DNA from: Azospirillum brasilense
Lineage (GTDB): Bacteria; Pseudomonadota; Alphaproteobacteria; Rickettsiales; UBA3002
Direction: 5' to 3'
NCBI GenBank assembly: GCA_003241645.1
Contig: QFOX01000035.1
Span: 1 to 21,740, forward strand
DNA length: 21,740 nucleotides
The translations under genes were made by a program, and so were the position numbers. Shown here in pieces: positions 1 through 9,836 of this stretch (position 1 is the stretch's first letter; every line of letters begins with the position of its first letter). The notes under the pieces were generated by a model. That model searched no databases. It saw nothing but the letters and a program-made list of their open reading frames with translations, and was not told the DNA's origin.

Positions 1-1902
<1,902 letters not shown>

Positions 1903-1903
1903 C

Positions 1904-2356
1904 ATGACCGATTGGCAGGCGCGCGTTGATTCCCCCGCGAAGAAACCGCGCCTGCTGGTCGTGGATGACAGCAAGCTGGACCTGAAAATGAACCGCGACG
2001 CCTTCGAAAAGCGCGGTTACGAGGTGGTCACGGCCTGCGCGAACGATGATTTCCTGTTCCCCGAGGAACTGGCCGAACTCATCCAGCGCGAGAAGCCCGA
2101 TTGCATCCTGACGGACTTTGCCATGGGCTTCATGAATGGGTTCGACACGCTGGAAGCCGCCCAGCAGGTGGCGCCCGGCGTGCCGGTGGTGCTGAACAGC
2201 TCGGTGCCGTCCGACGCGACAAAACTATCCGGCAAACCGCTGGAAGCACTGGTGGGGCCGCAAGGTTTCGCCGCCATTCACCTGAAGGGACAGGCGAATG
2301 CCATTGACGCCGTATTCAAAGAGTGCCTTGCTAAAGGCCAAAGCCCAACCCGTTAA
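1904..2356 (+). CDS. Single-domain response regulator (REC only)
   Basis: A 150-residue CheY-like receiver with no output domain. The acidic pair is D21-D22 in LLVVDDS, the phospho-acceptor is D71 in CILTDFAMGFMNG, the switch hydroxyl is S99 or S100 in VVLNSS, and the conserved lysine is K128 in IHLKG; all the residues needed for phosphorylation are present. A basic stretch of about 15 residues precedes the fold. The ATG follows the acnA stop after 1 nt, with an AAAGG-like site inside the acnA end, which suggests translational coupling. No histidine kinase is nearby, so the partner is unknown. By family analogy it would act by protein-protein contact or in a phosphorelay. The fold is certain; the pathway is not. 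Confidence 0.85.
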   Translation: MTDWQARVDSPAKKPRLLVVDDSKLDLKMNRDAFEKRGYEVVTACANDDFLFPEELAELIQREKPDCILTDFAMGFMNGFDTLEAAQQVAPGVPVVLNSSVPSDATKLSGKPLEALVGPQGFAAIHLKGQANAIDAVFKECLAKGQSPTR

Positions 2357-2365
2357 GGAGAGCCC

Positions 2366-2710
2366 ATGAGCCAGAACCCGATTGATGCTGACCAGGTAAG
2401 CCGTGTCATCATGCTGCTATACGGCAAAATGGACCATGGCGGGCCGTTCTGGTGCTACGTGGCCATCAAGCCGTCGCAGTTCGAAGCGTTCAAGGCTGCC
2501 GAGGCTGCTGGCAATATCGATCTCTATAATTTTGATGCGTTCGGTGAAGTGATCGTGTCGGCCGAGGGCAAGACCCCGCCGGAAGATGTGACCCTGAAGG
2601 TCGCCGAAATGTATGGGGCGGATGCCAGCACCTTCTTCCAGCCGATGGACCCGATGGCCGAGATCGACAAAAAGATCGAGGAACTGAAAGCCCAGCAGGG
2701 CGGCGAGTAA
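2366..2710 (+). CDS. Conserved-looking small soluble protein of unknown function
   Basis: I do not recognise this 114-residue acidic protein. It has no signal peptide or membrane segment. It is rich in aromatic and acidic residues in the first 80 positions (for example GGPFWCYVAIKPSQFEAF near residues 26-43) and ends in a charged helix (IDKKIEELKAQQ). Translation is well supported: AAGGAG at 2355-2360 overlaps the stop of the response regulator gene and lies 5 nt before the ATG. The 9-nt gap places it in the same operon as acnA and the receiver protein. Its TAA stop is only 2 nt from the stop of the convergent membrane-protein gene. Coding status is fairly sure; function is unknown. Confidence 0.7.
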   Translation: MSQNPIDADQVSRVIMLLYGKMDHGGPFWCYVAIKPSQFEAFKAAEAAGNIDLYNFDAFGEVIVSAEGKTPPEDVTLKVAEMYGADASTFFQPMDPMAEIDKKIEELKAQQGGE

Positions 2711-2712
2711 GC

Positions 2713-3330
2713 TTAGGTCTTAAACCGCGGCAAGCGCCATTTCTTCCAATACGCCACCAACCGCAGCATCAGCGCAGCGGCCAGCACCATGGCGCTCGTA
2801 GACTGGGTAAGGGCGTCACATTCCTTCAACGCCAGCATGCACGCCGCCACCAGCAGTGAAATGGTTCCATAAAAATCGCTGCTCAGCAATGCGGGCACTT
2901 CGCGCAGCAGCATGTCGCGCAGGATGCCGCCGCCCGTGGCGGTGAGGAACGCCAGCACCATGACCCCGAAGCTGGAAAGCCCCGCTTCGATACCGACCAG
3001 CGCGCCGGTGAGGCTGAAGGCGGCAAGGCCCACCGCGTCGCACAGCACGAACAGGCTGTGCTGTTCCAGATCGGTGCGGCGGTGCAGCTTCAACAACAGG
3101 CCCGCCGCGATCACCCCCATGGCGATGTAGAACGGCAGCGGGTTGTTGAGCACCGCAGGCGTGCGGTTGACCAGTACGTCGCGCAGCGCGCCGCCGCCAT
3201 TGGCGGTGAGCATACTGATGATGAAAATGCCCATCAGGTCCAGATGTTTGCGCACCGCCGCGAGAAACCCGCTGAGCGTGAACGCCACCGTGCCGATGAT
3301 GCCTGCAATGGTGAAAATATCCCACGCCAT
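2713..3330 (-). CDS. TRIC-family (YadS/UPF0126-type) membrane protein
   Basis: A 205-residue, almost wholly hydrophobic protein with about seven predicted membrane segments. It shows the internal duplication typical of bacterial trimeric intracellular cation channel homologues: TANGGGALRDVL (glycines 45-47) in the first half and TATGGGILRDML (133-135) in the second, each followed by a short loop ending in P. Members of this family form homotrimeric monovalent-cation channels; that role here is inferred. I chose the ATG at 3330, 5 nt after the addB stop. An upstream GTG at 3348 in the same frame would overlap addB by 13 nt and add six non-hydrophobic residues. The gene is probably translated from the addB mRNA. 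Family assignment is good; physiological role is not shown. Confidence 0.85.
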   Translation of the reverse strand: MAWDIFTIAGIIGTVAFTLSGFLAAVRKHLDLMGIFIISMLTANGGGALRDVLVNRTPAVLNNPLPFYIAMGVIAAGLLLKLHRRTDLEQHSLFVLCDAVGLAAFSLTGALVGIEAGLSSFGVMVLAFLTATGGGILRDMLLREVPALLSSDFYGTISLLVAACMLALKECDALTQSTSAMVLAAALMLRLVAYWKKWRLPRFKT

Positions 3331-3335
3331 GCTTG

Positions 3336-6173
3336 CTACCCCGCCCACTCGTCGTACCGGCTGATGCCGTCGAAATCATTCTCGAAGCGCTCGGCCTGTG
3401 CGTGGGGCCGCGCCAGTAACGGCGTCGCCGGGTCCATCAGTTGGGCCATGGCGTGTTTCAGCGGGGTGATGAGCGTTTCCTGCATGGCCGCGTCCCACGG
3501 CAATTGCACGATCTGCCCGGCGCGCTTGCCGCTGGGCAGCCCCCAATATTCCAGCGCGCTGGGCGGGGTGCCCTGCTCGCCCAGCAACCATGCATAGGCC
3601 AGTAGCTGCACGGCGCGGCCGTCCTGCATTTCGGCCAGGGTCGGCGCTTTGCCGGTTTTATAATCCACCACGGTGATGGAATCGCCCGCCTGCTCCAACC
3701 GGTCCATGCGGCCATGCAGCTGCAGCGCCGTGTCGGCAGCAAGCGCCACCGCCCCCTCAATGGGGCGTTCGCTCATCACCTGCAGGCCTGCGGCGCGCCG
3801 CTGCACTTCTTGCGCGTTCACGAACTGCAGCGCCGCGATAAGCCGCCGCCGCCAGAAGAGCTGCACCGCGGGGCGCGCATCGTACGGCGCCAGCACCTGC
3901 GCGGCCCATGCGCTGATCTGCTCCGGCGACGGGCTTTGCCCATGCGCGGTCCAATATTCGGCGAGTTGTTGGATGGCCTTGTGCGCGAGCGTGCCAAAGT
4001 CCCGCGCTTCGGGCTCGGCATCCAATTCGTTCAGGGCGCGCAGGCCAAGCACGGCTTCGGCATAGATGCTGAACGGGTCGGTAAACAGCTTATCCAGCGC
4101 ACTCACCCGCAGGCGTGCGGGGCGCTGCGCGGGCGTGGGCCGCGGCGGCTCGTTCGGTTCGAACCGCGCGCTGGCATGCAGCGCCATGGCCAGTTTCTGG
4201 TAATGGTGGGTGATGCAGGCATCCTTGCCTGCGCCACTGGCGGAAAGCAGCGTGACCAGTCGTTCGATGTAGCGCGAGCGCGCCACCGGGCTGCCCCCCT
4301 CACGCTCCGGATAGGTGAGGAACACCTCGCCCGCGCTGGCCTGCACCAGTACGTCATGCGCCATGAGGGCGGCGTGCTCTTCCGCGCCGGGCAGGCCGAG
4401 CTGCTGTTGCTGGGCAAGGTTCATCCACGGGCTTTGGCCGTACAGCCCCGGCCACACGCGCTCCTGCATGTTGCCCAGCACCACGCGGGCGAAACATTGC
4501 AGCCGCGCTTCCACCGGTGTGAGCATGAACAGCCGTGGGTGCGCGGCAAATTGCGGGCCGCGCCACGGGGCTTCCAGCGCGCGTTGCAGCAGCGCTTCCA
4601 TGGCGTAGCTGTCGATACTGCCGAGCATGTCGGCGGCCTCCAGCCCTGCCAGCGCATCGCCCAGCGCTTCATGGCCGGGCACGGCGGCAGGCTGCAGCTG
4701 CGCCAGCAATTCCTGAAGGTGCGTGGCCCATGCGGAAGGCGTGTGGCTGGTGCGGGCCAGCTCGGCCACGCGCGCCATGAACGGTGCCAGCTGGCGATAC
4801 GCGTCACTTTCGCGCAGCAGGGCCGGCACATGCGGCAGGCTCCCCACGCGATGGGTAGGCACGCCGCGCACGGCATGGTCGAATGCATCAAGCCAGCCGC
4901 GCCACGCGGTTACATCTCTGCCCAGCTGCACCGCCGGGTTGCGCAGCAGCGCCACCAGCGCGCGGCTGGATTCGGGCGCTTCCATGCAGGCCAGCAGCGC
5001 CACCAGCACACTGCCTGCCGCGCTTTGCGCCAGCGTGCCATGGCTGCTGCGGTTGGCTTGCAGGCCATATTGCGCGAGATGCGCATCGACCCGCGCCATG
5101 AGCGATTCATCGGGCGTGATGAGGGCGATGCGCCCCTCGCCCGGCGTTTCCAGCCCTTCGCGCAGGATGAGGGCGATGCTGCGCGCCTCTTCCTCGGCAT
5201 GCTGGCAGGGCACGATGCGCACATGCGCGTAGGCCTGCGGCGCGACCGGGCGTTGCTTCCATTCCTGCATCGCTTCGATGCGGCACAGCGCCTCCAGCCA
5301 GATGGAGCAATGCGCCCCGCCCTCGCCCAGCGCGGTCACCTCACCCAGCGCAGTGCCGGTGGATTCCAGCAGGTTCTTGATGTGGAAATACGGGTGCGCC
5401 GGGGTGATCTGCGCCCATGCCTGCGCCTGCATGCGCGGGTCCAGCCCGGGCAATATCACCGCGCCCTGCAGCAGCCCGGCGATGGTGCCGAGCAACTGCG
5501 CGGTGGCGGGCTGCGAGCCGGTGGAGCCCACCGCAATGACCGGGTAGTCCGGCGGGGTGTGCTGCCATGCGGCGCTCAGCGTTTGCAGCACCTGCACTTC
5601 GTGCGCGGCTTGCGTGACCTGTTCATGCACGGATTCGATGAGTGGCCACTGTTCGCCCACGATGTTCAGGAACGCCAGCGATTGCTGCCAATGCTCGGCA
5701 TAGTCGCCGGGGAAAAGCTGTTGCAGGGTTTCGGGCGTGAGCGCCACCTGCGCGCGGGTGCAGCGGTCCTGCAGGTCGGCGAGGTAATCGGCCAGCTGCA
5801 TCGCATGTTCCAGCGAGGCGCGCCCGCCGCGCTGTTCTTCGAAGCGCATGACCTGCAACGTCAGCAGGTAATGGCGCACGGCGTTGGGCATGGCGGGCGC
5901 GATCGCCGTGATGGCAGGCAGCGCCGCCGGGCCAAGCAGGCCAAGCAATTCGGCCCCGATATCGGCCAGCGAGAAAATGCGCGGCAGCAGCAGCGTGCGC
6001 CCTTCGGCCTGCCGGCGGATGGCGTCGCGCAGCGTGAGGGTGGCGCGGCGCGTGGGCACGAACATGACCGTGCGCGCCCATTGCTCGGCCGGCACGGTGG
6101 CGTGCAGCAACTGCGCTGCCATTTCGGCAAGGTCAGTTCCGGGATAATTACTGAAAAAACGCATGGCGGCCAT
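3336..6173 (-). CDS. addB: Double-strand break repair protein AddB
   Basis: The non-motor nuclease subunit of the AddAB helicase-nuclease, which resects double-strand breaks for RecA recombination. The 945 residues begin with a degenerate helicase-like region (FVPTRRATLTLRDAIR, then LLLPRIFSLADIG), as in alphaproteobacterial AddB. The C-terminus carries a complete RecB-type nuclease site: H731 in GTLAHKAIQQL, D824 in GRMDRLE, D837-Y838-K839 in VVDYKTGK and Q856/Y860 in QLLAYAW. The cysteines that hold the Fe-S cluster in Bacillus AddB are absent at the equivalent positions (SALDKLFTDPFSIYAEAVL). The start at 6173 has a weak ribosome site; M4 (6164) is an alternative. A gene for the partner AddA is not downstream, where it usually lies in alphaproteobacteria; a TRIC-family gene is there instead. 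Confidence 0.93.
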   Translation of the reverse strand: MAAMRFFSNYPGTDLAEMAAQLLHATVPAEQWARTVMFVPTRRATLTLRDAIRRQAEGRTLLLPRIFSLADIGAELLGLLGPAALPAITAIAPAMPNAVRHYLLTLQVMRFEEQRGGRASLEHAMQLADYLADLQDRCTRAQVALTPETLQQLFPGDYAEHWQQSLAFLNIVGEQWPLIESVHEQVTQAAHEVQVLQTLSAAWQHTPPDYPVIAVGSTGSQPATAQLLGTIAGLLQGAVILPGLDPRMQAQAWAQITPAHPYFHIKNLLESTGTALGEVTALGEGGAHCSIWLEALCRIEAMQEWKQRPVAPQAYAHVRIVPCQHAEEEARSIALILREGLETPGEGRIALITPDESLMARVDAHLAQYGLQANRSSHGTLAQSAAGSVLVALLACMEAPESSRALVALLRNPAVQLGRDVTAWRGWLDAFDHAVRGVPTHRVGSLPHVPALLRESDAYRQLAPFMARVAELARTSHTPSAWATHLQELLAQLQPAAVPGHEALGDALAGLEAADMLGSIDSYAMEALLQRALEAPWRGPQFAAHPRLFMLTPVEARLQCFARVVLGNMQERVWPGLYGQSPWMNLAQQQQLGLPGAEEHAALMAHDVLVQASAGEVFLTYPEREGGSPVARSRYIERLVTLLSASGAGKDACITHHYQKLAMALHASARFEPNEPPRPTPAQRPARLRVSALDKLFTDPFSIYAEAVLGLRALNELDAEPEARDFGTLAHKAIQQLAEYWTAHGQSPSPEQISAWAAQVLAPYDARPAVQLFWRRRLIAALQFVNAQEVQRRAAGLQVMSERPIEGAVALAADTALQLHGRMDRLEQAGDSITVVDYKTGKAPTLAEMQDGRAVQLLAYAWLLGEQGTPPSALEYWGLPSGKRAGQIVQLPWDAAMQETLITPLKHAMAQLMDPATPLLARPHAQAERFENDFDGISRYDEWAG

Positions 6174-6194
6174 GGCCGCAACTATAGAGCGCCC

Positions 6195-7433
6195 CTAGCG
6201 CTTCGCAATGCCAATCAGCCGCTCGGAAAGTTCCATCTGCAGGCGGCGACGGATCTCTTCACGGTTGTCGGGGCGCACGCGGTAACGCATGGCCAGCGAC
6301 TGGTAGTCCTGCTCGGAAAGCGGCAGCTCGAAGGTCACCTCGTCGTTCAGGGCCGAATCAAGCCCCACCAGTTCGCGCATGATGTCGCGCACACGCACCC
6401 CGCGCGACAAAGCGAGGTCGATCATCACCTTCGCGGCCTTCAGGTTGCAACGTACGCGGTCGGTCTCGGGCGGGATCACCTCGTCCAGCGAGAGGTAGTT
6501 GTTCTCACGCGCGGTGAGGAACGACGGCAGCGGCGGCATGCCGGAATCGATGATGGCGTCCATCGCCGGTTGCGGCTTGATCTCGTCACGCAGGATGAAG
6601 ATGGGCTCGGCGGGCTCCGGTTCGCTCAGGCGGCGGAAATCCGGGCGGCTATGCGGTTGCTGCTGCACGCGCGAGGGCTCGGCGAACAGCGGCGGTTCGC
6701 TGGCGGGGGCGTTTGCCGCGGCCACCGGCTGCTGCACAATGCTGGTGGCGATGAACGGCGTGCGTAATAGCGGCTGGTCGACCATGGAGGTATCGGCCAC
6801 CGGCGGTGCTTTCGCGTTTTCTTTCGCCACTTGCAGTACCGGCGGCGCGGGCACGTGCGGCACCGGCTCGGCAATGCCGGCGATATCCTCGACCGGGCGA
6901 TAAACGGTGACCAGCACGCGGTTTTCGCCAGTGGCGTCCTCGTGCTCGATCTCCAGCGCGCGGTCGCCGCTGTCGCTGACCAGCAGGTTGTAATGGAACT
7001 GCTTCACCTGGCGGCCCGCCTGCGCGGTACTGAGGCGGCCCAGCAGCACGCTGCCTTCCACCCAGTCCACCGACTTCACATAACGCGGCGCGGCCCAATC
7101 GCCCTCGATGGCGAGGTCGGCTTTGCAGCGAATCGTCTTGGCGGTGGATTGCTCGGTGAAGAAGCTCAGCGCGTCGCGCCCGAACCAGTGATCCTGCTCG
7201 TCGGCATCCAGCTCGCGCGATACGGCAAGGTAGAAGCCTTCCGCATCTTCGGCGATGGTGAGGCTGAAATGCATGTCGCCGCCCACTTCGAGCGCGTAGC
7301 TGATATTGATGTCGGCGCCAAAACGGTAGGTGCGCACCTGGCGAATGATGGCGCGCGCACCGGCCAGTTGCGGCAAGGTGCAATCGCTGCTGAACGTGAT
7401 AACGGAGCCGGGCCCCAGATTGTTCAATTTCAT
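6195..7433 (-). CDS. Unknown 412-residue protein, two domains joined by a proline-rich linker
   Basis: I do not recognise this protein. Residues 1-190 look like a compact beta-rich domain (starting MKLNNLGPGSVITF, with alternating hydrophobic strands). About residues 205-320 are low-complexity and rich in Pro, Ala and Gln, probably disordered. The last 90 residues are charged and helical (from NNYLSLDEVIPPETDRV to the end). There is no signal peptide or membrane segment. I prefer the ATG at 7433, which has GGAAG 6 nt upstream and begins the folded region. An in-frame ATG at 7511 would add 26 Ser/Ala-rich residues and lies only 7 nt from a CtrA-type palindrome, leaving no room for a leader. 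addB starts 21 nt after the stop. The CtrA box hints at cell-cycle or motility control; this is inference. Confidence 0.72.
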   Translation of the reverse strand: MKLNNLGPGSVITFSSDCTLPQLAGARAIIRQVRTYRFGADINISYALEVGGDMHFSLTIAEDAEGFYLAVSRELDADEQDHWFGRDALSFFTEQSTAKTIRCKADLAIEGDWAAPRYVKSVDWVEGSVLLGRLSTAQAGRQVKQFHYNLLVSDSGDRALEIEHEDATGENRVLVTVYRPVEDIAGIAEPVPHVPAPPVLQVAKENAKAPPVADTSMVDQPLLRTPFIATSIVQQPVAAANAPASEPPLFAEPSRVQQQPHSRPDFRRLSEPEPAEPIFILRDEIKPQPAMDAIIDSGMPPLPSFLTARENNYLSLDEVIPPETDRVRCNLKAAKVMIDLALSRGVRVRDIMRELVGLDSALNDEVTFELPLSEQDYQSLAMRYRVRPDNREEIRRRLQMELSERLIGIAKR

Positions 7434-7517
7434 GCTTGGCTTCCGCATGTCATTACGCGCTGCCGGGCTGGCAGGCGAAGACAGGCTTTCACTCTTTGCA
7501 TTTAACCACATGGCGCG

Positions 7518-7532
7518 TTAACTATTGATTAA
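7518..7532. promoter_or_regulatory. Putative CtrA binding site
   Basis: TTAA, 7 nt (CTATTGA), TTAA, followed by CC: this matches the alphaproteobacterial CtrA full-site consensus TTAA-N7-TTAAC exactly. A further half-site-like TTAACCA begins at 7502. It lies 85 nt upstream of the preferred start of the unknown gene ending at 6195 and just downstream of smpB, so that gene is the likely target. Binding is not shown, and short A+T motifs can occur by chance. Confidence 0.55.
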
Positions 7533-7587
7533 CCACCTGCATAGCAAGCATCAAAATATGACGTTTGTGTGATGAGGCGTTAAGCCC

Positions 7588-8058
7588 TTATTTTTTAAGC
7601 AAACGCCCCTGCTCGCGCTTCCAGTCGCGCTCCTTGATGGCCTCGCGCTTTTCGTGCTTCTTTTTGCCCGCGGCGACTGCAAGTTGAATTTTGGCCCAGC
7701 CGCGATCGTTGAAATAGACCGACAGCGGGATCAGCGTGACGCCACGCACTTTCAGTGCGCCGATGAGCTTTTGCACCTGCCGCTTGGACAGCAGCAGCTT
7801 GCGCCCGCGCGTGGGCTCGTGGTTCTGGCGGTTGCCGTGGCTGTATTCGGGAATATGGGCATTCCACAGCCAGATCTCGCCTTCCTTGTGGCTGGCGTAG
7901 GCGTCCTGAATATTGGCGCGGCCGCTGCGCAGCGATTTCACCTCGGTGCCCAGCAGCTGGATGCCCGCTTCCATCTGTTCCTGAATGGCATATTCGAAAT
8001 GGGCGCGCCGGTTGATCGCGACCTTTTTGTAGCGCTCATTGTCCGGCTGTTTGCTCAT
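7588..8058 (-). CDS. smpB: SsrA-binding protein SmpB
   Basis: Binds tmRNA and delivers it to stalled ribosomes in trans-translation. The 156 residues are the usual length. Family blocks are present in order: AINRRAHFEYAI near residue 15, GIQLLGTEVKSLRSGRANIQDAY (about 32-54), WLWNAHIPEYSHGN (about 63-76), TRGRKLLLSKRQVQKL (about 83-98), and GVTLIPLSVYFNDRGWAKIQLAVAAGKKKHEKR. The basic C-terminal tail (AIKERDWKREQGRLLKK) that enters the mRNA channel is complete. The ATG lies 4 nt after the dapA stop, so the two genes share a transcript. No clear terminator follows. Identification is secure. Confidence 0.97.
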   Translation of the reverse strand: MSKQPDNERYKKVAINRRAHFEYAIQEQMEAGIQLLGTEVKSLRSGRANIQDAYASHKEGEIWLWNAHIPEYSHGNRQNHEPTRGRKLLLSKRQVQKLIGALKVRGVTLIPLSVYFNDRGWAKIQLAVAAGKKKHEKREAIKERDWKREQGRLLKK

Positions 8059-8062
8059 GCGC

Positions 8063-8953
8063 CTAGGCCAGCTTCAGTGCGGCCAGCACGTCGCGCATCA
8101 GCTGTTGCGTGGCGGCGGTGGGGTCCACCAGCGGCAGGCGCATGGAACCGTCGCAATGTTTCAGCACGCCTGCGGCGAATTTCACCGGCATGGGGTTGGT
8201 TTCGCTGAACAGCGCCGACACCAGCGGCACCAGCGGCGCATGCAGCGCGCGCGCTTCGTCGTATTTCCCGGCGAGGGTAAGCTCCTGCACCTGCGCGGAA
8301 AGCTTGGGTACAAGGTTCGACAGCACGGAGATAACCCCGCGCCCGCCCATGGCGTTGAAACCGACCATGGTCATGTCCTCGCCCGAGAACTGCACCAGTC
8401 GGTCGCCCACCAGATGTTTCAGGGTGGAAACGCGGGCGAGATCGCCGGTCGCGTCTTTCACACCCGCGATGTTCGGGATCTCGGCAAGGCGCGCCAGCGT
8501 GCTGTCGGCAATGTTGATCACCGAACGGCCGGGAATGTTGTAGATGAAGATGGGCAAGCTGGTGGCCTGCGCAATGGCTTTGTAATGCTGGTACAGCCCT
8601 TCCTGCGTGGGCTTGTTGTAGTACGGGGCTACCACCAGCGCCGCATCGGCCCCGGCTTTTTCGGCGGCCTGCGTAAATTCAATGGCCTCGGCGGTGGCAT
8701 TGCTGCCGGTGCCCGCCATCACCTTCACGCGACCGGCGGCGACCTTTACGGCGCGCTCCACGATCTCTTTGTGCTCGGCGTGGCTGAGCGTGGGCGATTC
8801 GCCCGTGGTGCCGCACGGCACGATGCCGTGGATGCCCTCGGCGATCTGCCACTCCACGAAGCGTTCGAATTGCGCGATATCCACCGCACCGCTTTGGGTG
8901 AAGGGGGTGATAAGGGCCGTGTAGGCGCCAAAAAAGTCAGATGCGTATGTCAT
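8063..8953 (-). CDS. dapA: 4-hydroxy-tetrahydrodipicolinate synthase
   Basis: Condenses pyruvate with aspartate semialdehyde, the first committed step to diaminopimelate and lysine (cytoplasmic tetramer). The 296 residues form one TIM barrel. Visible active-site elements are GTTGES (48-53) with the proton-relay threonines, Y138 in FIYNIPGRS, and the Schiff-base lysine K166 in IAGVKDATGD. The 28-residue Tyr-Lys spacing equals that of E. coli DapA Y133/K161. The start MTYASDFFGAYTALITPF places the first beta strand at the usual distance, although the ribosome site is weak. It sits 9 nt after the gene for a small membrane protein and 4 nt before smpB, an arrangement known in other alphaproteobacteria. 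Identification is secure. Confidence 0.97.
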   Translation of the reverse strand: MTYASDFFGAYTALITPFTQSGAVDIAQFERFVEWQIAEGIHGIVPCGTTGESPTLSHAEHKEIVERAVKVAAGRVKVMAGTGSNATAEAIEFTQAAEKAGADAALVVAPYYNKPTQEGLYQHYKAIAQATSLPIFIYNIPGRSVINIADSTLARLAEIPNIAGVKDATGDLARVSTLKHLVGDRLVQFSGEDMTMVGFNAMGGRGVISVLSNLVPKLSAQVQELTLAGKYDEARALHAPLVPLVSALFSETNPMPVKFAAGVLKHCDGSMRLPLVDPTAATQQLMRDVLAALKLA

Positions 8954-8962
8954 AGGGCGGCA

Positions 8963-9379
8963 TTAATAGTCGGCGCAGAGATTTTTACCAGCCGAAAAAC
9001 CACGATACTGCCCACCTTTGGGGGTGCAGCGCACGCCGTGCGCATCGAACACGCAGTCGGGGTCGGCGCGCAGGGCGGCGCACAGGTCGCGTTCGCGCAT
9101 CTGCCAGAAATGGGCGTTCAGCCCCATGCCAATGCCGAAGATGACGTAATAGAACACCAGCGTGCGGAAATGCGCGCGATTGAACATGGCCCGCGCGGAA
9201 TAGACGATAACGCCCAATAATCCACCCAGCGTGACCAGCGAATAATACGGCGTTTCGCCATTCAGGTTGCGCACCACTTCCAGCCCGAGGAACGGAAACG
9301 CAATGCAGCCCAGCAGCAGGCTGATGAGCGCGTAGAAGCTGCTGAAGCGTTTGAAGTCCTGTTCCAGTTCGGTCTGCAT
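8963..9379 (-). CDS. Small membrane protein with a four-cysteine C-terminal tail
   Basis: I do not recognise this 138-residue protein. It has a short charged N-terminus, hydrophobic segments at about 15-34, 46-63 and 73-89, and a positive loop (SARAMFNRAHFR) between the second and third. The tail of about 48 residues has cysteines at 100, 109, 118 and 135. By the positive-inside rule the N-terminus is cytoplasmic and the tail periplasmic, so two disulfides are plausible; this is inference. It is the first gene of the unit with dapA (9 nt) and smpB. Alternatives are a lineage-specific envelope protein or a redox-sensitive membrane protein; nothing here decides between them. Confidence 0.7.
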   Translation of the reverse strand: MQTELEQDFKRFSSFYALISLLLGCIAFPFLGLEVVRNLNGETPYYSLVTLGGLLGVIVYSARAMFNRAHFRTLVFYYVIFGIGMGLNAHFWQMRERDLCAALRADPDCVFDAHGVRCTPKGGQYRGFSAGKNLCADY

Positions 9380-9466
9380 CGCTTTGCATTACTGCGCCGG
9401 CATATCAGCGTCAACCGCGCATGGTGCTTGCGTTTGCTGCGCGGGCACGTTAAGCCCTGCCGCAGT

Positions 9467-9543
<77 letters not shown>

Positions 9544-9554
9544 TTCATAAAAAG

Positions 9555-9579
9555 AGCCACCCTTCGGTGGCTTTTTTTT
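9555..9579 (+). terminator. Rho-independent terminator after tRNA-Pro(UGG)
   Basis: The perfect 7-bp stem AGCCACC/GGTGGCT with loop CTTC is followed by a run of eight T. An outer stem, CCATTCA (9541-9547, including the tRNA CCA end) with TGAATGG (9581-9587), could extend the hairpin back into the tRNA terminus. Confidence 0.9.
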
Positions 9580-9659
9580 GTGAATGGCGGGTGAGGTTGC
9601 GATAAGAACCTCTTTCGACCCGAGCAGCACAGCTGCGAGGGAGGCGAGCGCAGCGAGCC

Positions 9660-9680
9660 AATCCTCTCACTCCGACCATT
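9660..9680 (+). repeat. Direct copy of the tRNA-Pro(UGG) 3' end
   Basis: An exact 21-bp repeat of 9525-9545, covering the 3' half of the T loop and T stem, the acceptor 3' strand, CCA and two trailer bases. It begins 135 bp downstream of the original. It is preceded by GAGGCGAGC-GCA-GCGAGCC (9641-9659), a core also seen after tRNA-Pro(GGG). No integrase or other ORF lies between the copies. The arrangement resembles the tRNA-end repeats of the E. coli tyrT operon. Confidence 0.9.
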
Positions 9681-9703
9681 ATTATATTCTTCCATTTCAT
9701 CCC

Positions 9704-9732
9704 TTGACCAGCGCGCGCGGCGCCGATATACC
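9704..9732 (+). promoter_or_regulatory. Sigma-70-type promoter of tRNA-Pro(CGG)
   Basis: TTGACC (9704-9709, 5 of 6 to consensus), a 17-nt spacer, then TATACC (9727-9732, 4 of 6). The tRNA begins 17 nt after the -10 box, a normal leader for a tRNA gene. It implies the two tRNA-Pro genes are transcribed separately. Confidence 0.7.
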
Positions 9733-9749
9733 CCCTCACCTCAGGTTGG

Positions 9750-9826
9750 CGGGGCGTAGCGCAGCTTGGTAGCGCGCCTGCTTCGGGAGCAGGAGGCCGG
9801 AGGTTCGAATCCTCTCGCCCCGACCA
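9750..9826 (+). tRNA. tRNA-Pro(CGG)
   Basis: A 77-nt cloverleaf with encoded CCA. The acceptor strand CGGGGCG pairs with CGCCCCG and the discriminator is A. The anticodon stem is CCTGC/GCAGG with loop TTCGGGA, giving anticodon CGG. The T arm is GGAGG-TTCGAAT-CCTCT, identical to that of the neighbouring tRNA-Pro(UGG). Its 3' end is duplicated at 9960-9980. Confidence 0.97.
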
Positions 9827-9836
9827 TTCACAAAGA

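Noticed and set aside
3714..6767. A 1017-codon open frame on the plus strand opposite addB and the next gene
   Set aside because: It is antisense to two well-supported genes, its Arg/His/Gly/Gln-rich translation is typical of a GC-rich shadow frame, and it has no recognisable domain.
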